Source: Stratiolaelaps scimitus (lineage: Eukaryota; Arthropoda; Arachnida; Mesostigmata; Laelapidae). Taken from it: a DNA stretch of 64,000 nt. The stretch's first letter is position 1. Each line of letters opens with the position of its first letter. Below the pieces are notes generated by a model, which ran no database searches, had not been told where the DNA came from, and saw only the letters and a program-made list of their open reading frames with translations. The position numbers and the translations under genes were made by a program. The stretch spans positions 4,944,501-5,008,500 of the forward strand of contig JABWDB010000019.1 in NCBI GenBank assembly GCA_019614645.1, written 5' to 3'. Positions 24,492 to 35,010 of this stretch are shown here, piece by piece.

Positions 24492-25219
24492 TAACTCCAG
24501 ATTGATTTAACGTCTCTCCACGAAGGTTTACCTAACAAGAGAGTAAAGATAGTCTTCGGGTAATCTGTACACCCTTTTCTACTCTCAAACAGCGAGTGCC
24601 ATATTGCTTGTCTAATTCGTTTCTTTGTTGATTTTTCAATGAAACTTAATTTGCCGTCGCTTTCTGTTGTTGAAGTGTTGAAAAATCCTAGAGACCTTCA
24701 AAGAGTCCGACTGTCCTTAACATCATATGCAACACTTCCTCCGTTATCGTTGCCATGCCTCACACCCCATTGAAAAATGCCTCATTTGCTTTCAGTGCCT
24801 CAGGATTACTCGTGAGCTTATACTGATAGTAAAATGCGTCTGTCTATCGAGTGCTGTGGGTGTCAGGAAAAGAAGAGGCCATTCTGCTATCCTTGCCTTA
24901 ATTGCCAGATTCCCGGTTCGTTTCTCCTGTGCTCTCATATTTTCCCGCGTGCCGGGCTCTGCCGCGGTAGCCACGGAGATTTGCTAACAGCCAAATAGCG
25001 CTGTTGGTGCTACTAGCACAGGCGAGACACGGTAACGTAAATGTATATATCCTCTCATTGTCGTAGAAGTAGTAGTCGTAATCGCGGTGTGCGTCCGCAG
25101 ACGTCGAAATCGACGCGCCAATATACAGCACGCCGCGACGCCATATATCGTCGCCCGCTGATCCCGGCAAACGACCGCGATTGCTGAGGTCTTATTTTGC
25201 CAAGGTTTTTCGACTACAG

Positions 25220-25438
25220 GAACGGCCTTCACGGCTGGAACGGAATTGTTCGACTTTCGATGAATCTGACTACAAGTCTCTGACGGCTCCTCCCGTTGTG
25301 CACCGACGACTTCAGTGGAACTCCCCCAGCCCTGGCTCTCGAGATCAGCGAAACGAGCTCGCTCGCTTGCTGTCTTCCGTGCGGCCTCAAGCGAGTGGTC
25401 TCGACTCTGGCATCACCAATCTCCGGGCAGGAACAGGA
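25220..25438 (+). CDS. Candidate internal coding exon, 73 codons, product unknown
   Basis: A pyrimidine-rich acceptor (TTTTTCGACTACAG, AG at 25218-25219) is followed by 219 nt without a stop. The exon ends exactly at a perfect donor, GTAAGT (25439-25444). Both borders fall in phase 0. Codon use is coding-like. The translation begins ERPSRLERNCSTFDESDY and includes HRRLQW, ELARLLSSVRP and LDSGITNLRAGTG. I do not recognise the family. A possible next acceptor (CTCTCACAG, ending 25713) would add FVVQTLLQRSVLC and then stop. A long open frame also runs on the opposite strand (25229-25867), which weakens the case. Confidence 0.35.
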
Positions 25439-26335
25439 GTAAGTGCAATAGACGGTTGCTCGATACGAGTTATGTCCATGCTTATGCGTCTCTATGACAT
25501 TGGTAGACAGGCAGAAGAGAATAGCACGTATAAGGAGGCGGAAGACGTGAAGGTGGAAGGGGGCGTAACTCACATCAGGGTTTGGGCGAGAGGAGTTAAG
25601 GATAGATGTACCTAGAATGTACCCAGAGTTATATACTACCGCTTCGCCTTTCGAAAACTTATCCCAATTCCCTGGGGTTTTCGCCTGCTGGCTATCTGAT
25701 GTGCCTCTCACAGTTTGTCGTTCAGACGCTTCTACAAAGAAGTGTGCTTTGCTGAGTTCCTTGCTTTGGTTGGGTATTTCGTCTCGTGACAGTATTTCTA
25801 CGATGGGTGCTGCGACGAAGATGTACTCTGTAAAACACTCGAGTCCTTGTCTTCGTAATATATCCACGACGCGTGGTCGAATGTTTCCGTTTTGAAAACG
25901 GTGCTATTCGACCTGTCAATGGTATGCTTTGAGGGGCAGCAATTTACTTGGTGGCAGAGTTCTGACCGTAAGCTGTTGGGAACTGCCGAGGGCTTCAGGG
26001 GACAGAAAGAGCGAAACCTATCAATTGTGTGCTTGAGGCCCTGACTCCGTTCGGAGAGTGCCAAACACTGTTATAGAAATCGTGGAGGTGACGTGCTCGC
26101 ACAGACGCCCAGCATCCGCGTGGGCGAAATAACTGAAGAGGCGCTAAATGAATTAAGTCATGTTCAGGAAAACTCTGGGAGAGTTGGAAAATTCAATAAC
26201 ATCGTTGACTTCGAAGACTGCAGTGTAAAGATAACATCACCCTTTATCAGCTGGTGAGACGGGGCGGGTTCCGTAGCCACCCGAATTGCCAAATATAGAA
26301 ACCCTTTGACGGTGACTTATACAATACAAATACAC

Positions 26336-27011
26336 CTTTATTAACCAAAAGGGGTGATACAGAGATTATTAAAGAAATTACATAAATTGGTATGATCGAA
26401 GGAAATTTTTACAATTGTGGTAATGGCAAATATCCACTTCCTGGGTCTCGTATGAGTCGTGCGACTCTCCAAGAGAACAAATTATTTAGCTTTTCGGTGC
26501 GCGCTACTGACGCAGTACGACCACTGCGCTGAGGGTTTGGACGAAATTCGATGAAATGTTTGACAGAGCTATTTGGTCTTAGTCGCTGAAACAAGCGTAG
26601 GTCCGCAGTATCTAATATGGTCATTGGGGAGGGAAGCTTCACTACTTCCCTCGGAACATCACAACGCAGAGTAACTCTTCGGATGAACCTCGATTGCACC
26701 AGCTCTAGGATATATTTTTTTAAGATATGGCCTATCATAAAGACATTGCACAGAACTGCACATTTCGGAATGGAAATCAACATGTCGTTCTTAGAACACC
26801 ACTGTTCAACAGAGGTAATGGCTGATTGAAGGAGGAGCCTGTAATCAGTACACCGCCCTGGTGCATACAATTTCAAATCATCAGCATAGAACTTGTGCTT
26901 TACACCGCTTGGAAAACAATTTTTGAGATCTAACACAAAGATACAGAACAAAAGTGGACGCACGCACGAGCCCTGAGGTGCCCCAGATGGGCACCGATAA
27001 TTTTTAGTCAT
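26336..27011 (-). pseudogene. LINE fragment: RT C-terminal half and 3' end
   Basis: A minus-strand open frame of 200 codons (26409-27011) starts in the RT domain. It has CPSGAPQGSCVRPLLFCIFV at residues 7-26 (the PQGS box) and FYADDLKLY at 41-49 with both catalytic aspartates present, then the thumb (SVEQWCSKNDMLISIPKC). It ends in an arginine-rich tail. The 5' side is cut just before the PQGS box; an in-frame stop lies about 18 nt upstream. Downstream on the minus strand an AATAAA sits at 26337-26342, followed by a short TGTATT-like repeat tail, as in CR1 or Jockey-like elements. This is a 5'-truncated insertion with a well preserved frame, and so relatively young. Confidence 0.8.
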
Positions 27012-27076
27012 CTCTAGTATAATATGCTATACCAGCCACCCAAGATTACACGATGAAATTAATTCACGGTGCAGCT

Positions 27077-27135
27077 AATTAATTTTCCGGGCTGACCCAC
27101 AGCCAACATTTAGAGTCCACGGCGTTATTCTTTAT
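27077..27135 (-). repeat. Family Y repeat, copy 4 (reverse orientation)
   Basis: The reverse complement reads GCCGTGGACTCTAAATGTTG followed by GCTGTGGGTCAGCCCGGAAAAT, which is closest to copy 1. It lies just beyond the 5' truncation of the LINE fragment. Only the second half of the family sequence is evident. Confidence 0.65.
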
Positions 27136-27490
27136 TTTAGGATAACGTAGTGATTTATTTATATTTATTTCTTCATATTACTACTAACGCAACCGTCTTG
27201 TATTCACCCTAAAGAGCACCATTGTCTTACACACAAACCTATTTGATAATGTCACTGGACTGGGCACCTCATTTCATCGGGGAGTCTACACAGACCCGTG
27301 TATCGTTTACGTAAGGGTATGTGCCATACAAGGTTTTTGTTGACGATAAGTCCGCAAATTTGATCTATAGTTAATTACTACGTGTTGCCATCTGACTCGC
27401 AGAAAAAGGAGGAGTTGTTTTAGAAAAGATAAGGCGGCGGGACCCAGAAGGCCCACCGGGAGGGGCTTCTTCTGGAATCGGACCGGTTCT

Positions 27491-27542
27491 AGAGGACCAA
27501 GCTTAACTATAGGCACCCCCCTATAGTTAAGCTTGGTCCTCT
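27491..27542. repeat. Perfect 23-bp hairpin
   Basis: The left arm 27491-27513 is the exact reverse complement of the right arm 27520-27542, with a 6-nt loop, CACCCC. The arms start AGAGGACCAAGC and end GCTTGGTCCTCT. The symmetry stops abruptly on both sides. There are no coding or repeat-family ties within the window. Possible readings are a recent fold-back duplication, a small-RNA precursor or an assembly artefact. Confidence 0.75.
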
Positions 27543-27875
27543 GCGTTTACCTAAGCCAGATGTCGATGACGTTGCTCAATCAGCACACTGACCATGGCAA
27601 AGAAAAGTAATTTGTTTTTGCGTAAGATCCATACCATAGAGTCAGCGCAAACGAACGGTTGCTCCGCGAGTCTTAAAACACATTGTCAACGCCAGCTATG
27701 GCTTATCAGCGACGCGCACTTCAGAAATTACGACCCTTTCAAGTGAACTCCGAGCATTATATGGGGCAATGCGCACCCGGTTCCCGAGTATACGTATTTG
27801 ATATGTAAATCTCGTCAACGGCGAACACTGAGAAGGAACATCGGCGAGTTCCTTAGATCACATATTCAATCGTTT

Positions 27876-27921
27876 ATCGACAATATAATCCAGGAATAAC
27901 CAGGAATATCGACAATATAAT
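27876..27921. repeat. Nested local duplication
   Basis: ATCGACAATATAAT appears at 27876-27889 and 27908-27921, enclosing two copies of CCAGGAATA (27890-27898 and 27900-27908). A short tandem rearrangement. Confidence 0.7.
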
Positions 27922-27935
27922 GGGACAGCAGGTGC

Positions 27936-28020
27936 CCCCACCATTGCACATTTTGCATTTAGGGGTTCGTCTTGCGAAGCAGTACAAAATGCAACTCTGT
28001 GGACGTTAAATGTTGTACGA
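27936..28020 (+). repeat. Family Y repeat, copy 3
   Basis: The order CCACCATTGCACATTTTGC, then GGGGTTCGTCTTGCGAAGC, then CTGTGGACGTTAAATGTTG follows copy 1. The 3' part (GGTCAGCCCGGAAAA) is missing. Confidence 0.65.
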
Positions 28021-29979
28021 GGATATTATGCCGTTATTGCATTTCTATTAATAATACTAATATAGATGCACATATATTCTATGTACAGCTATTATTGTTA
28101 TTAGTGTCACTTATTGCAATTGAATGGAATCCACCATAAGAACTATAAGAGTCTCCTCTATAGGTTGGTGTACTCGAATTTTTCATTCACCCATTGGTTT
28201 TGCGCAGCTGTCAAAAACACACTCCCACCACGAGCAACGTCGTTGAACACGAAACTTGGATGACCCATAGTCTTAGTGTAAAATATGTTTCTTTTATTAA
28301 GACGTATCACCCACTAAAATATCTGCTGTTAGCTTTGAAAATACATTCATATGTAGAAATTTATGAATTTCCTGTGAGATTATATATATATATATATTGA
28401 GTATTTAAATATATTCAAAAACAGTGACATATTTGAGGAAAGAGCAGGTGGGGACAGGGTGTAGGGAAATATAAGTCGAAAATACAACTTATAAATAACT
28501 TGTTGATAGACATTATATGTACCGAATAAAATACTATTAGCAATTAAAAAAAAAAAATATATATATATATATGGGTATTACTTGAACATTATTATAACCG
28601 AGCTAATGCGAATGTCATGTATTATATAGTATTACATAAATACACTTACACATAAGCTTACAAATAAGTGCACATTCTACCGAATCCGGTATGAACCCAG
28701 ACCCAAGACATACTGGTCCGAGAGCCTCGTGCCGTGATAATTCGTGACAACGGATACTGTTGCACATCTGTCTAGTTTCCTCATCGCCCAAATGAATGTC
28801 TTACCAAATTGAATTACCTCAAAGCATTTTGATGATGAGACCAACCAATTGAAACTGAACTGTCTCGCAGAATGACCGGATGATCATCGCGTTCTATGTG
28901 CATGTCGCGAGCGACATCTTACTATCAAGGCTAGGTCTGAACTGATTGGTCAGACATCTTCTAGATCAAGTCAACCACGCGATGCAAAAAAAAGGGTTCT
29001 TTTTGAGTTCCCACTGGCGAATTGTCTCCTAACCGAGGTTCCGCTTGTCCAAAAGGGTATATGTCTATTACAGATAACTTGTTCCCTATTCGTCAACTAG
29101 CATTAGGCTCGAGGACACAGGACCTGGGGCCTCACGGCGAGGGAAGATGAAAAGAAATTGCCCGCTATGCTCGCTGTGGTTTACAAGCCAATAGGGACCA
29201 ATTCCAATCTCTGGCAAGTGTGGACATGTGAGGACGGTTGGATGTTGTGGACCTCGTTGAGGACGACTCTCCATGCCTCTTGTGTGGGACAATTTTGCAC
29301 CACAAACGCGGAGCCTTCTCTGACCGAGTTCTGCGCCCTACGTTGTCCTCATTACATCCCTCGAGACGGATGATGTAAAAAAATATGATGCCAAACCCAG
29401 ATAGGAGAGGAGGTCTGTTTAGCAAAGGGAAAACAAACCGGCGGTAGGCTGGGTATCGCGTCCGTTCGTAGCTTGTAGGTAAACTTGGTAACTTATTGCA
29501 ACTGAACTTATCCATTACATGTTTGCAAGGTAAGGGGAGCTTACTTTGTTTTCACAGTCAGAAATTTCAGTTATGAGAAGACGTGGGGGTCCATGTGCTC
29601 ATATGTAACAGCCAAAGCTCCGAGGGTGTGCGTGTGCCGATAGGATCCTTGCTGAAACATAGGAAAAATGTGACCATGCAAACTAACGGAGAAGCAGTTT
29701 GCTGGGATTTATTTGAAGTGGCAATGCTCAGTATTGATCGCTGTTCAAGCGAAAGATATTCTAAGCGAAGATACGTTAATATTAATTTATAGCTAAATGC
29801 TGATCTCAAAGTGGGCCCCGAAGTGGTCTGCATCCTGAAGAAACACCTCTTAGGTTGGCGGAAAGTCTTCATAGTTAGTTTTGAATCACCCTGTATTCTA
29901 AAATAATTTGGAGTGACTTCAGGAGAGACTTTTAACAGGGAAGAAATCTTAGGTGGAATGTGTGGTGTCAATATTGCGG
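28021..29979. other. Unassigned sequence with AT microsatellites
   Basis: TA tracts lie at 28379-28397 and 28547-28572. Opposed open frames at 29086-29515 and 29567-29971 have no recognised domain. I see no gene. Confidence 0.4.
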
Positions 29980-30027
29980 GTCTCTATCTATCTATATATA
30001 TATATATATATATATATAGATAGAGAC
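29980..30027. repeat. Near-palindromic (CTAT)/(TA)n/(ATAG) tract
   Basis: GTCTCTATCTA at 29980-29990 is mirrored by TAGATAGAGAC at 30017-30027 around a TA run. The whole 48 bp can fold into a cruciform, with one repeat-unit asymmetry (two CTAT units on the left, fewer on the right). Confidence 0.85.
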
Positions 30028-30782
30028 TTGCCTTCAACGATGCAATCAGACTAGCTAAGCATGGTAAAGGCGAATCATGTTAGGGTAGTTGATCGAGAAC
30101 TTTAAGACGCGGCGCTTAGATAGGTCCTGCACTCAGTAGGGTCCCAGCAGCCCTGAATTCAGGCCAAGCGGAACCTGGTGCGCATGAGGTGGGTCCTCCC
30201 ATGTGAATGACCTTGGTAGTTGAGTGTAGTGAAACCATTGCGTCCTGAAACATAGTGCCCAGGGCAACTTTGCGTTACACTCACCAGACGTCTGCCGCTT
30301 AACGAGTTGTCTCGTTACGGGGCTCCCCTCTATCTCACTTTCTAGAAGACCCTTGCGCATTGTCCAGGACGAACTCGCTTAGAGAATGGAGCTACCTGTG
30401 TATGCAAGTTCTTCGAAGGCGGCCACTCGCAAGCGTACAGCCTAAATGGTTCTCGCTCGTCGAGTGCCTTGTTTTAAGCATTTTACAAAACGCCCAACTA
30501 CAGTCTCTACTTCGTGGACTCGTGCAATATGGCCTGCGATATTTTTATGGCAAATTGTGGAATTGAGGATCGTAATTGAAATGGACAGACAGGAAATGTG
30601 CAGCTCGTCTTTCGACTCTCCTTCCCAGCCATGCTAGTCTCCATGTACATTCTATATGTAAATTTAAATGTTGCGAGTTACCATCGCTTTGGTATCATCG
30701 TCACGCCTCTGTTATTTTTCTCATAGCTGACTATTCAGGCAGGCCTCGGTGCCACTGTGCAGCATTGCTTTAAGAACCCATC
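30028..30782. other. Unassigned sequence
   Basis: Frames of 60-75 codons on both strands show no motif. Confidence 0.35.
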
Positions 30783-31037
30783 ATGTCGGTTATGCTGGAC
30801 TTGGCTGGTCGTGCTCAAACAGACCTATGTCCTGACGGCGGGACGGTGTTAACCAGGTGCCTGGTAAACCCGCCACAGTGTTTTTGTGCCCGAGCCTGTA
30901 CGGATCAGCAATACAAAATGAGGATAATGGATCGCACCCGATTGTTCAGATCGCACTATGTTCACTTATCTGCGGAAGAATTACCTTACAAAATTGTTGG
31001 CAATGCCGCGAATGTTACACCTTTGCCAAATCGATGA
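30783..31037 (+). CDS. Unrecognised small open frame, cysteine-containing
   Basis: An ATG at 30783 opens 84 codons to a TGA. The first half has five closely spaced cysteines (C-x9-C-x6-C-x-C-x3-C) in LCPDGGTVLTRC and QCFCARAC. There is no signal peptide. I do not recognise it. A second open frame overlaps it (30857-31060). It may be chance. Confidence 0.18.
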   Translation: MSVMLDLAGRAQTDLCPDGGTVLTRCLVNPPQCFCARACTDQQYKMRIMDRTRLFRSHYVHLSAEELPYKIVGNAANVTPLPNR

Positions 31038-31059
31038 TAATTTCGACCTATCGGCTCTA

Positions 31060-33164
31060 GTAGTTCATAGCTGACAATGGCTCAATTCGATTCAAACACT
31101 CCTCTACTTAGGGCTACGAGGGGTGTCATTTACAGCAGTTTTAGCAAATATTATTTTACGAGGGCATCCTGCATTCATTACATTACGTAATATTACGCTT
31201 TAACAAAATTGGCCCTGGACCATTTTTGGCGTACGAATTATAGTACAGAGACCGTGTCTTTGTCAAAACTTTCACACGTATCTCATAATCTATTTTTGGA
31301 TGCGAAGTTCCATCGGCAAGCGCTTTTCAATGGGCGGTGCTCCCAAGGTCAATGTAGATTTGCAGCAGAACGCTTCGAATAGCACATCTTAATTACAATC
31401 AGCGTACCCGAGGTCCTTTCTAAAACCCCTCCCGCTCTGTGCCCGAGCCTACGTAGAAACCTATTATAGTTTCTCGTTAAACCATGCATGTGGATCTGGT
31501 GCCTGCCTTCCGCATGAGGCCAACGGCTGCCTTATTTCTCAAAAATGCCTTAACTGCTTCCACCGACATGGGTCGCATGATGCAATGAGTTGCCATACAC
31601 TGACGTACCGCGGGCAACCGTAAGTATTGCACAGAATTGTATTCGAGAAAAATTGTCATATCGATCAATTATCCTTTTACACAATACTAGAAAATTTGAC
31701 GATTATCTTGCTCGGATAAACGTCAAATAAACGGATAAACGTTTATCTTACTCTGATTGTGCATTCATCAGTATTGTCGCATTCCCCCTATGACGGGAGC
31801 TAAATGAAGTATCATCACAATACTCTTTAGTTCTGTTAGTGCTCTTGGGTCTCTTTTTTGTCGACGTGGCACTCAGCCAGTTGCTACCTGCTCACATTCT
31901 ACGCACGCCTACTCATCGTGTCAAGGCCGTACGCAGTATGTCCGTGCAGTGAGGCAGCCGGAGGCTGCCATTCCCCGTACAGCATAAGGCTCGATCACCT
32001 ACGGTCCTGCAATAATGAATACGTTCAATTTTCAAATGAAACGTAACACAATCGCATCGTGTCCGCCCGTCAATCAGCTTGCAACCTCACGTAGCAACGA
32101 GCAAATCGTGTCTCGAGTCATTCATTTCATAGCTTTCGCACAGCGCCGCCACATATACATGGAATACGTCCAAAACCAGTTATGGACAGGGAGACGCTCC
32201 CACAACGAATATGTGAAATCGGGCCATACCTTTGCCGTAAGGTGGGGAGTTGTATCGAGGCAATGCGACAAATGAAGGAGAAAAATACGTGACATTTGAT
32301 TCGTAGCCGCTAGCGCCACGCCCACCCATGCTCCGTTCAGCCTAAATCGCCTCACGTTCTGGTGGGGCCATCTCGCGCCCAGGACATTTCGTACTTCGGC
32401 GTTCGTTGAAACTCGGCCCGACTAGGCTTTTTCATCGACCTTTCACTAGAATACAGAGGATTGACAGAGGGCATAGGGTGAACCAGATGGCTCACGATGA
32501 AGAGACAGAGCGAGTTATGGAAGGCCACATATGAACAAGACTTTTTAAAAAGGGTGGATATAGCCGAGATGAAATGGATGGCAGGGTTAGCTAGGTAGAG
32601 ACTCCAGGGGGACTCAGTCCAGGGGAAGAGATCACAGCGACGTGCTACGCGTTCACACGCAGATTGATGCTCATGGATGCAAAGAATTTTCATAAATCGC
32701 GTCGTACAATCTAGTCTCATATCCACTGTGATCTCTAATCGTAATATAAAGCGGTTGGCATTTCAACACACGAATAAGAATAATAATAAAATAATAAGCA
32801 ATCATACAAATAAATGCCCTGTATATATGTGTAAGTTCGCGAGATCCATACGTTGAAATATAACCGAAAGCGTGAAGCTTTTACTAGCATTTGAACACCA
32901 GCTAATAATAATGACAATTATTGTTTTTTCTTTTAAAGTAATCATTTTTTGCCGGTGGTAAGTGCCGCGCAGATGTTCTAATATTCGAAGGGTGACACAA
33001 CCCCTTTAGATAATTCGCATGATATCTCGACGGTTTGTTGCGTATATGCTCTCAACGCCATCGAGTTGCGTGAGTGTCGAGACACCACCGTATTTGTCTC
33101 GATGTTGAGTTAGACCAATCACGAATGAAACTATTAATGAAACAACGAAGAAGGTCAATAATTA
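31060..33164. other. Unassigned sequence
   Basis: A 14-bp palindrome, GATAAACGTTTATC, lies at 31734-31747, preceded by a direct repeat of CGGATAAACG. Minus-strand frames at 32122-32355 and 32352-32726 (124 codons) look moderately protein-like but match nothing I know. Confidence 0.35.
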
Positions 33165-33337
33165 AGGAGGAAATTTTCTTCAAACGCACGGTCACCACCA
33201 GAGACATTCCAATCTCCATGAAAGTGGGCCGATCCAGTGCAGGGTTGACGTGGATGACAAAACGCCTCTGCCTGCTAAAACCATTCTCTGCTGAGAGTGT
33301 ATCTCAGCAGAGGATGGTTTTAGCAGGCAGAGGCGTT
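33165..33337 (-). mobile_element. Family X repeat, copy B, with fold-back 5' end
   Basis: 33165-33300 aligns with copies A and C. The following 33302-33337 is an inverted copy of 33261-33296 with one mismatch (36-bp arms, 5-nt loop GTGTA). Read on the minus strand, the element starts with this palindrome and ends at CCTCC, without the A-tail seen in copy C. The fold-back suggests template switching or snap-back during reverse transcription or repair. Confidence 0.75.
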
Positions 33338-34289
33338 AGCTTCCGTCCTGGTCCAAAGCTATTGCACATGTTTCATTCAAGTAACCCTTTTAAATGACAT
33401 GAAGCGATTGGTCATTACGAGAAACTTCTTGTTGTCTCTCTCATCCATTTCTTGATTTATTCGATGGATAACGAGGACAAGATGCGTTCCAGGAGATACA
33501 GCGCAACAGCCACGGAAGACTGTTCAGGGGGGATTGGCTACTCAGGTGGACTAATTGCCGACGATAATAAGACGACTTGCTCTATATTTTACGTTCAATG
33601 GGTGTAATTAGTGGCTGGAACAATACACGTGATCTGCTTGAGCAGGTTGGTTGGCTGTTGGCTCGACCTACTTTACATCAGAGGACTCTTTTGTCTGCTT
33701 GGTCTCAAATATATTTGTGGGTCCGTGTGTGTATTGTACGAGTTGGAGATTATTCGCTGACGTAGCGGCGCTTAGCGTGATTTCGGAGAAATTTCCACTG
33801 GCGTTTGTGGAATATTATACGAACAATGAGATCTTGCTGAGCGAGAATCTGCCCGGTGACGTTGGAAAACCAGACACCAACCGAGGATGGACCCACCGAC
33901 GACTCGCGAACTATAATCAATGATTCGCCGATGGCGTCTCGGAACTTGAGGAGCGTCTGTCGCGTTTTGTCGTGAGGCATTTGAGCATTTATAGGTGTGT
34001 TTTTGCAAAAACATTTGCTTGACTGGCCGAAGCGAAGAACAACGCATATTTCCAAATAACAGCTCGAAATTTCGACATTATTAGTTGAACGCAGACACAG
34101 AGTAAGTATCGAGCAAAACAAGAGCTTTTGAGAATCGATAAACGTCAGGGCTAACAAGTAAAATTTCTCTTGTCGTTAACAATTTACGGTTATGGCGAGG
34201 CTCCAGAACCAAACTGAATTTATATTGCGCGTCAATGCGAATGGTGTCAATGAATCAGTATGGGCAGTAACGCGCGATCCTAGCTCAGA
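33338..34289. other. Unassigned sequence
   Basis: Minus frames at 33750-34157 (135 codons) and 33772-34047 overlap each other in different registers. No motif is recognised. Confidence 0.35.
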
Positions 34290-35010
34290 TATATGCCTTG
34301 CTGCCCATATCGTGGGGTATGCCCACTGTGTATCCCTTGGCTTTCTTCGAGCGTCAAGATAAATGCAATCGCAATTTGTGACAGCCACATGCTTTGTCTC
34401 CCCTCACGGAAATTTCACACCTTTGGCGTTTTGTTTTCCGGTTTCTCTTTCCAGACATGCACACTAGCTTTGACCGTCCTCGTTCGTGATTTTTGGGTTT
34501 TTGACCTTCGTTCGCGCCACCTCTGCCAAGCTTCAACTCGCCCCCACAGTCCCTCCTCACGACAACAATTGCAACAGCTGCGGGCGAAGCTGCGCGATAG
34601 CGTTCTGCATCTGACACGCTTCGGCAGTTTTCTTCTGACCCTCGGCTGTTTCTCTCGACGTGCCCCATGCATCGATACATCGACCGAACGCGCACTCGAG
34701 AGCGTGGCATTGCAGTGGATGCACAAGGTCGCGAAACAAGTTGCATTCGCTGGTGTTCGCTGGTTGGCGTACGAAAATCAAGACAACCAAGACGTCCGTT
34801 ACCTGTTGGTATTATCGGCACAGGCGGCGTTTCGTTTGCAAACGAAGCACGAAGCCAAGACGATGCCAAGAGGCGTTGCAGGAGGAGAATTCGAAGAATG
34901 GTTCCGTTACGCTTTTATACCCCCCGTTGGTGCAATGGTTGGTGCATTTGAGAGACACCACGAGGTGGGGGCCAGCGAGCCGATGGTGCCTTCACGCTGA
35001 GAAACCATGG
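34290..35010. other. GC-rich block, long open frames on both strands
   Basis: The longest plus-strand frame in the window (34293-35000, 235 codons) is here, but minus-strand frames (171 codons at 34354-34869; 103 and 77 codons in other registers) overlap it almost throughout. No frame has a recognisable domain or ATG context that decides between them. The plus frame is arginine-, serine- and leucine-rich. I treat the openness as a result of base composition, with a real exon not excluded. Confidence 0.25.

Noticed and set aside
25229..25867. A 212-codon minus-strand frame with a segment faintly like the gypsy RT-RNase H linker (GLECF...AAPI.EILSRDE)
   Set aside because: The similarity covers only about 20 residues, and no flanking RT, RNase H or integrase motif is visible. 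The plus-strand exon model explains the openness as well.
34293..35000. The longest plus-strand open frame (235 codons)
   Set aside because: Overlapped almost completely by minus-strand frames of up to 171 codons, has no domain and sits in a GC-rich block where stops are rare.
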